DNA of 9,770 nt from positions 1-9,770 of the forward strand of contig DATKDU010000357.1 in the NCBI GenBank assembly GCA_035512595.1, written 5' to 3'. A program made the translations under genes and the position numbers. The notes beneath the pieces were generated by a model. It made no database searches, had not been told where the DNA came from, and saw only the letters and a list, made by a program, of their open reading frames with translations. The stretch is from DATKDU01 sp035512595 (GTDB lineage: Bacteria > Planctomycetota > Planctomycetia > Pirellulales > Pirellulaceae). Numbering within the stretch: the stretch's first letter is position 1; every line of letters begins with the position of its first letter. Of this stretch, positions 6,236-9,770 are shown one piece after another.

Positions 6236-6298
6236 TACAGCCTACACACGCCGTTTTGCAAATCTTAACAAGCGGCGTGTAGCATCACGCTGGCTGTA
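6236..6298. repeat. Nested inverted repeat between the toroid gene and pstB
   Basis: Outer arms TACAGCC (6236-6242) and GGCTGTA (6292-6298) enclose inner arms ACACGCCG (6246-6253) and CGGCGTGT (6273-6280), with an AT-rich centre. The inner stem can extend by about three weaker pairs. It starts six bases after the toroid stop codon and could act as a transcription end signal, but no T-run follows the stem. A regulatory role for pstB (ATG 74 bases further on) is also possible. I see no clear pair of PHO-box repeats. Confidence 0.5.
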
Positions 6299-6371
6299 AC
6301 CTCATCGTGCGACCTCCGCGCCATCCGGGAGATGGTCTACCATACGACTACCCTGGAGGCGGGAACGATTC

Positions 6372-7271
6372 ATGGCCAACGACACGACTTCTCAACCCGC
6401 TGCCAGTGGCGCCACTCCGGTTGCGCTTGCTACGAGCCGCCCCGCTGGCAGCCGGCTCGATGCGATTGCCGGCGGTGAATCGATGGAGCCAGTGATCCAC
6501 GGGAGCGTGCTCGCCGAACCAGCCGCGGTGCAAATCGACCGATTCAACCTGTGGTACGGGGCCAAGCAGGCGCTGTTCAACATCACGATGCCGATTCCGC
6601 GCGGCAAGGTTACTGCGATCATCGGCCCCAGCGGCTGCGGCAAATCGACCTTGCTGCGGAGCGTCAACCGGATGAACGACCTGATCGATACGGTCCGCAC
6701 CGAAGGGCAGATGCACCTTAGCGGCGATCCGATCTACGGCAAGCACGTCGATGTGATCGAACTCCGCAAGCGGATGGGAATGGTCTTTCAGAAGCCCAAT
6801 CCGTTTCCAATGAGCATTTTTGAGAACGTGGTCTATCCCCTGAGGATCGACGGCGAACGGAACCGGCAACTCGTCCGCGACGTCTGCCAGCAGGCGCTGA
6901 CCGGGGCGGCGCTGTGGGACGAAGTGCAGGGCCGCCTCCAAGAGAGCGCGCAGAGCCTTTCCGGCGGGCAGCAGCAGCGGCTGTGCATCGCCCGGGCGAT
7001 CGCCGCCGAACCGGAAGTGCTCCTGCTGGATGAGCCCTGCTCGGCACTCGATCCGATCGCCACGAGCAAGGTCGAAGACCTGATCCGCGAGCTGCGCGGC
7101 GATTACTCGCTGATGATCGTCACGCACAACATGCAGCAGGCCTCGCGGGTCAGCGACTACACGGCCTTCCTGTACCTCGGCCGGCTGATCGAGTACGGCC
7201 CGACGGCCGACATCTTCACGCGTCCGAAGCTGAAAGAGACCGAAGCGTATGTCACCGGGCGGTTTGGCTAA
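6372..7271 (+). CDS. pstB: Phosphate ABC transporter ATP-binding protein PstB
   Basis: The product is 299 residues and closely follows PstB, the ATPase that powers high-affinity phosphate uptake through PstCA with periplasmic PstS. Walker A is GPSGCGKST (85-93), the Q-loop is FQKPNPFP (Q140), the ABC signature is LSGGQQQR (196-203), Walker B is VLLLDEPCSALDP (216-228), and the switch histidine is H252 in THNMQQASR. The end EAYVTGRFG matches the PstB terminus. The family is usually about 250-280 residues. The surplus is an N-terminal, Ala/Ser/Pro/Thr-rich extension of roughly 50 residues before VQIDRFNLWYG. I chose the ATG at 6372, with GGAGG at 6355-6359 (12-base spacer, rather long). The ATG at 6483 would remove most of the extension but has no good ribosome site. 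No pstS, pstC, pstA or phoU is visible: upstream is an unrelated gene and downstream a convergent one. Confidence 0.96.
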   Translation: MANDTTSQPAASGATPVALATSRPAGSRLDAIAGGESMEPVIHGSVLAEPAAVQIDRFNLWYGAKQALFNITMPIPRGKVTAIIGPSGCGKSTLLRSVNRMNDLIDTVRTEGQMHLSGDPIYGKHVDVIELRKRMGMVFQKPNPFPMSIFENVVYPLRIDGERNRQLVRDVCQQALTGAALWDEVQGRLQESAQSLSGGQQQRLCIARAIAAEPEVLLLDEPCSALDPIATSKVEDLIRELRGDYSLMIVTHNMQQASRVSDYTAFLYLGRLIEYGPTADIFTRPKLKETEAYVTGRFG

Positions 7272-7774
7272 GCCGGAACAGGCACACTCCGCGGGCCCCT
7301 GGGGGGCCGACCCGGCAACAGGACCAGCAGTGCGCGAATGCCCATCGCGATCATCACTACGGGTACAAACAGCAACGCGTACTCCTGAAACCCGGCGCCA
7401 GGTTGAAGCAAGGCTTGCTGCGGGTGCGTTGGATTGAAATAGACAGGGCGTTGTTGTCCGACCGTCAGCCCGCTAATCGCTTGCACGGCTCCATCACGGA
7501 TGTTGTATTCGCCGTCGGAAGCGCGAATCCTGTTGCCAGTAAAGTCGCGATCGTTGACGCGATAGGTGTATGCGACGTCGGCAAAGTAGCGTTTCACTTC
7601 GGTTTCGCCGACCTGCGCCTTGGTCACGGTGCCAATGACCGATGGCCAATTGGAGCTCACGCGTGCCTCAAGAAAAATACGCAGCAGAAAAAATCCGCAG
7701 ATTGGGCCCCCGATCAGGAAGAGTACCGTGGCCAATCCCAAACCGAAACGAACGACGAGTGAGTCCCTGTCCAT
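7268..7774 (-). CDS. DUF3592 membrane protein
   Basis: The product is 168 residues with two predicted membrane helices (about 10-35 and 131-153) flanking a beta-rich soluble part. That part has the DUF3592 pattern: NWPSVIGTVTKAQVG (42-56), FADVAYTYRVNDRDFTGNRI (64-83), then GQQRPVYFNPTHPQQALLQPG (106-126). The middle domain probably lies outside the cytoplasm, which is an inference from the topology. The family function is unknown. The start is the ATG at 7774, 20 bases after the stop of the N0-like gene on the same strand, which suggests co-transcription. The ribosome site is weak (AAGGG, rather distant). Its TAG (7268-7270) overlaps the TAA of convergent pstB (7269-7271), and its C-terminal tail PRGPRSVPVPA is low-complexity. 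Confidence 0.85.
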   Translation of the reverse strand: MDRDSLVVRFGLGLATVLFLIGGPICGFFLLRIFLEARVSSNWPSVIGTVTKAQVGETEVKRYFADVAYTYRVNDRDFTGNRIRASDGEYNIRDGAVQAISGLTVGQQRPVYFNPTHPQQALLQPGAGFQEYALLFVPVVMIAMGIRALLVLLPGRPPRGPRSVPVPA

Positions 7775-7794
7775 TTCAAACGACCCTTAAAGTT

Positions 7795-8796
7795 CTATTT
7801 TTCAGTTACCTCCAGCGTTTCCTTCGTCAACCGGTACGTCAGCCCTAGCGGCGTGAGCGTCTTTTCCATCAGTTCGTCGAGCGACGCGTCGCTGACCTTG
7901 AGGTTGACGTTGGTCGATAACTTCTCGCGGACGGCGGCCGAGCACTTTAGCTGCCGGCCGAGGCGCTTGGCGACCTCATTCACCACCGCGCCCGCCGGCT
8001 TGTTGATCACGGTCAGGGTGTAGCGGGTATTCTCCTGGGAGGAATTCTTGTCCGACGTTCCTCCGCTTCCCGGCCGGCGGACGATCGGCTGTTGCTCGAC
8101 GTCGATGGGGAGCGGCGCCAATTGCAGCCCTTGGCCATCGCGAGAAATCTCGAAGGTCAGATCGAACCCGGCCAGTAGCAGCGTCAGTTGCTCGGCCAGC
8201 GAAAGGGGCGGCAAGTCGGCGGCCGGCCACAGATCGTGCGGCACTGCCTCCGGGTTGACGACCGTCAGTTGATGTTGCCGCGCGACGTCGAGCAAGAGTT
8301 GCCGCGGCTCGGCCAGTTCGTCCCAGTGCAGCCGCTGCGGCCGCGCACGGGCCAGTGCAGGATAACGGCTGATCTCCTTGCGCCGCTGCGTTAGGACCTT
8401 GGCAAGTGCCGCGGCAGTCGGCGGCGGCCCGATGTAGATCACCGGCCCAACCGATACGCTGGCAGCCTGCACCGCCCCCGCCAATTCGCCGAACAACTCC
8501 TCCAGCGTCATGCCTGTCCGCGCAAAGTCGAGCGTCTGGTTCGGATCGATTCGCCGATCGAGAAAAACGGCCACGCGCTGATCGGCCGCCATACTGGATA
8601 GCCGCGGCCTGAGATCCGCCTTTTGCCACTGGATGGTGACGCGGGCCCGCAACTGCTTCTGAAGCTCGGGACCGGTGCGCCACTCGACGGGGTCGCTCGT
8701 GCCGGCGGCTGCTTGCTGGGCATGGCTGGCTGCCAGCAGGCATGTCAACCCAATGAAACATCCCCCCAGCCACGCTCCGGATCGAATCAGTTTCAC
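7795..8796 (-). CDS. Exported protein with three STN/secretin-N0-like modules
   Basis: The product is 333 residues. Residues 1-26 form a signal peptide (KLIRSGAWLGGCFIGLTCLLAASHA). The rest reads as three modules with the same layout: an opening beta-strand, a helix ending L-x-x-(V/M)A, a V-x-V strand, an x-SL-(D/A/E)-E-x-(L) helix, then a final V-I-type strand. They cover about 52-125 (LSSMAADQRVAVFLD, MTLEELFGELAG, GPVIYIGPP), 155-230 (LLLDVARQHQLTVV, LSLAEQLTLLLAGFDLTFEI, GLQLAPLP) and 258-333 (VVNEVAKRLGRQL, VNLKVSDASLDELMEKTLTPLGLTYRLTKETLEV). This pattern resembles STN/secretin N0 domains, which bind partners at outer-membrane complexes. No secretin channel or TonB barrel follows. The start is a GTG at 8796 because AGGTGAG lies seven bases upstream; a GTG at 8808 is the alternative. 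It is followed after 20 bases by the DUF3592 gene. Confidence 0.78.
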   Translation of the reverse strand: MKLIRSGAWLGGCFIGLTCLLAASHAQQAAAGTSDPVEWRTGPELQKQLRARVTIQWQKADLRPRLSSMAADQRVAVFLDRRIDPNQTLDFARTGMTLEELFGELAGAVQAASVSVGPVIYIGPPPTAAALAKVLTQRRKEISRYPALARARPQRLHWDELAEPRQLLLDVARQHQLTVVNPEAVPHDLWPAADLPPLSLAEQLTLLLAGFDLTFEISRDGQGLQLAPLPIDVEQQPIVRRPGSGGTSDKNSSQENTRYTLTVINKPAGAVVNEVAKRLGRQLKCSAAVREKLSTNVNLKVSDASLDELMEKTLTPLGLTYRLTKETLEVTEK

Positions 8797-8925
8797 GTCG
8801 GTGCTCACCTGGAACGCGGGTCGAATTGCGGAGGAAACCAAGGGGTTCGGACGCCACGGTCCTTCCTGGTCGGCACGCCGGAAAGAAGGATTTCGGCGGC
8901 GGTTGTTCCCCCAGGGACGCCTAAT

Positions 8926-8939
8926 TAGACTCAAGTCTA
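8926..8939. promoter_or_regulatory. Palindrome in the divergent N0-like / TPR promoter region
   Basis: TAGACT-CA-AGTCTA is a perfect palindrome with 6-base arms in the 175-base region between the divergent starts at 8796 and 8972. Its size suits a dimeric repressor site. I cannot identify a matching regulator or a clear -35/-10 pair beside it, so the operator call is speculative. Confidence 0.3.
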
Positions 8940-8971
8940 CCTTGTCATGCCTCGCCGACGAAAGCCGCATC

Positions 8972-9634
8972 GTGAGCCGCGACTCCCAGCCCCGCCCTTC
9001 CCTCGAGGCCATCTACGGCCGCTTCCTGGAAGACGAGAACACGGCCGGATTCATCCGCGCCGTTGCCCAGCGTTATTCTCTCCCTGCACTCGTGCGGCTG
9101 CTGACGCATGGCGGCTATGTCTCCCGCCGGGCCGCCGCCTTCGCCATTACCTTTCTCGGCGACTATTCGCACAATGCGGACCTTGGCGAAGCCCTCCGCG
9201 ACAACGACCGGGGCGTGCGGATGCTGGCCGACAACGGCATTCGCCAGCTCTGGCGGCGGGATGGCAATACGGCCCAGCAGCGGCGGCTGGCCGAGCTGAT
9301 GCGGATGAACACGTCGGGGCTCTACGACGAATGTTTGCCGGCGGCGAGCGAGTTCCTTGAGGAAGCGCCGTGGTTTGCCGAAGCTTGGAACCAGCGGGCG
9401 ATCGCCCTGTTTGCGCTCAAGCGTTTCGAGGAATCGGCCACCGACTGCCATCAGACGCTGGAGCTCAATCCCTATCAGTTCGCCGCCGCCATCGGCATGG
9501 CGCACTGCTACCTGGAGATGGAGGAGCCGATTGCCGCCCTGGAGTGCTTCCGCCGGGCGATTTCTCTCAACCCCGACCTGGAAGAAGTCCGCGTGCAGAT
9601 CGACTATCTGGAGCGGACGCTGGAAGGGAAGTAG
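8972..9634 (+). CDS. HEAT-like and TPR repeat protein
   Basis: The product is 220 residues if started at the GTG at 8972. Residues 36-95 resemble HEAT-like helix pairs (LPALVRLLTHGGYVSRRAAAF, ALRDNDRGVRMLADNGIRQLW). Residues 136-203 are two tetratricopeptide repeats (AEAWNQRAIALFALKRFEES, FAAAIGMAHCYLEMEEPIAA), ending in the AISLNPDL pattern typical of TPR. A C-terminal helix closes the protein. TPR and HEAT arrays bind other proteins, and no enzymatic motif is seen. There is no signal peptide with this start, so it is probably cytoplasmic. The start is uncertain: the frame is open far upstream, no ATG is well placed, TTG 8942 is an alternative, and no strong ribosome site is present. The upstream part overlaps the antisense N0-like gene and is not convincing protein. 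The stop codon lies inside a hairpin. Confidence 0.82.
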   Translation: MSRDSQPRPSLEAIYGRFLEDENTAGFIRAVAQRYSLPALVRLLTHGGYVSRRAAAFAITFLGDYSHNADLGEALRDNDRGVRMLADNGIRQLWRRDGNTAQQRRLAELMRMNTSGLYDECLPAASEFLEEAPWFAEAWNQRAIALFALKRFEESATDCHQTLELNPYQFAAAIGMAHCYLEMEEPIAALECFRRAISLNPDLEEVRVQIDYLERTLEGK

Positions 9635-9655
9635 GACAGGTTTTCAACCTGTCCT
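9633..9655. repeat. Perfect palindrome overlapping the TPR gene stop
   Basis: AGGACAGGTT-TTC-AACCTGTCCT has 10-base perfect arms and a 3-base loop, and the last two bases of the TAG stop belong to its left arm. It could serve as a transcription end signal although no T-run follows. It also matches a dispersed motif I associate with planctomycete spacers, which when translated gives TGFQPVL. That association is from memory. Confidence 0.65.
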
Positions 9656-9679
9656 GCGATGCACAATCGAGCTATTCAA

Positions 9680-9716
9680 GAGCGCGAGGGCTTGGAGTGG
9701 CCCCTCGCTATCGCTC
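9680..9716. repeat. Nested hairpin in the right-hand spacer
   Basis: GCGAGGG (9684-9690) pairs with CCCTCGC (9702-9708) around an 11-base loop. Outside it GAGCG (9680-9684) can pair with CGCTC (9712-9716) across a small bulge, sharing base 9684. It lies in the 136 bases after the TPR gene, which show no other gene. It may be a dispersed repeat or a second end signal. Confidence 0.45.
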
Positions 9717-9770
9717 TACTGACGCCGTGCCACGCGTTCACGCCTACCTGCGCGCGATCCTGTTTCCGGT

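Noticed and set aside
6332..6343. ATGGTCTACCAT palindrome upstream of pstB as an operator or PHO box
   Set aside because: Arms of five bases are common by chance and it does not match the tandem CTGTCAT-type PHO box.
7279..7291. 13-base sequence shared, inverted, with 1253-1265 in the rluA-family palindrome
   Set aside because: A 13-base match between two places in about 10 kb on both strands is expected by chance around once, and the rest of the palindrome is absent here.
8675..8971. An N-terminal extension of the TPR/HEAT protein reaching back to an ATG at 8675
   Set aside because: It would overlap the start and signal-peptide region of the divergent N0-like gene, and its translation is Arg/Pro-rich without repeat structure.
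1..9770. A new defence, mobile or biosynthetic system spanning several genes
   Set aside because: No recombinase, transposase, nuclease, CRISPR, toxin-antitoxin pair or clustered biosynthetic enzymes are visible; neighbouring genes have unrelated families and mostly independent spacers.

Overview
The window looks like an ordinary housekeeping stretch of a GC-rich Planctomycetota chromosome, probably Pirellulales-like. The assignment is inferred from gene content and repeat style, not from a marker gene. The supporting content is a DUF1080 protein with a signal peptide, a Tat-exported squalene-cyclase-like toroid protein ending in RYLPI, a small membrane-protein remnant with an FGIRHLLIVM-type N-terminus, and several short palindromic interspersed repeats. 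Some of those repeats lie in frame inside a gene. I see no phage, transposase, CRISPR, tRNA or rRNA.

Layout. Positions 1-4281 are read on the minus strand. Going leftwards, the order is a long coiled-coil protein (2953-4281), a DUF1080 protein (2179-2865), an RluA-family pseudouridine synthase (848-1975), a broken small membrane-protein frame (462-812), and the start of a DUF255/thioredoxin-fold protein that runs off the left edge (1-461). Positions 4510-7271 are read on the plus strand: a single-domain cupin (4510-4869), a Tat-signal alpha/alpha-toroid protein (5126-6229) behind a good sigma70-like promoter, and a PstB-type phosphate ABC transporter ATPase (6372-7271) without other pst genes in view. 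PstB converges on a two-gene minus-strand unit: a secreted protein with three STN/secretin-N0-like modules (7795-8796), followed 20 bases later by a DUF3592 membrane protein (7268-7774). The pstB and DUF3592 stop codons overlap. A HEAT/TPR-like protein (8972-9634, plus) is divergent from the N0-like gene.

How the genes relate. No single pathway links them. Most are solitary genes with their own intergenic regions. Only the N0-like/DUF3592 pair, and less certainly RluA/remnant/DUF255, look co-transcribed. The most noteworthy signals are repeat-related and structural: two different repeat-like insertions kept in frame inside one rluA-family gene, a 9-base tandem repeat forming the same protein's tail, a TAA interrupting an otherwise readable membrane-protein N-terminus, and an exported protein built from three N0-like modules. 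I found no convincing new multi-gene system.
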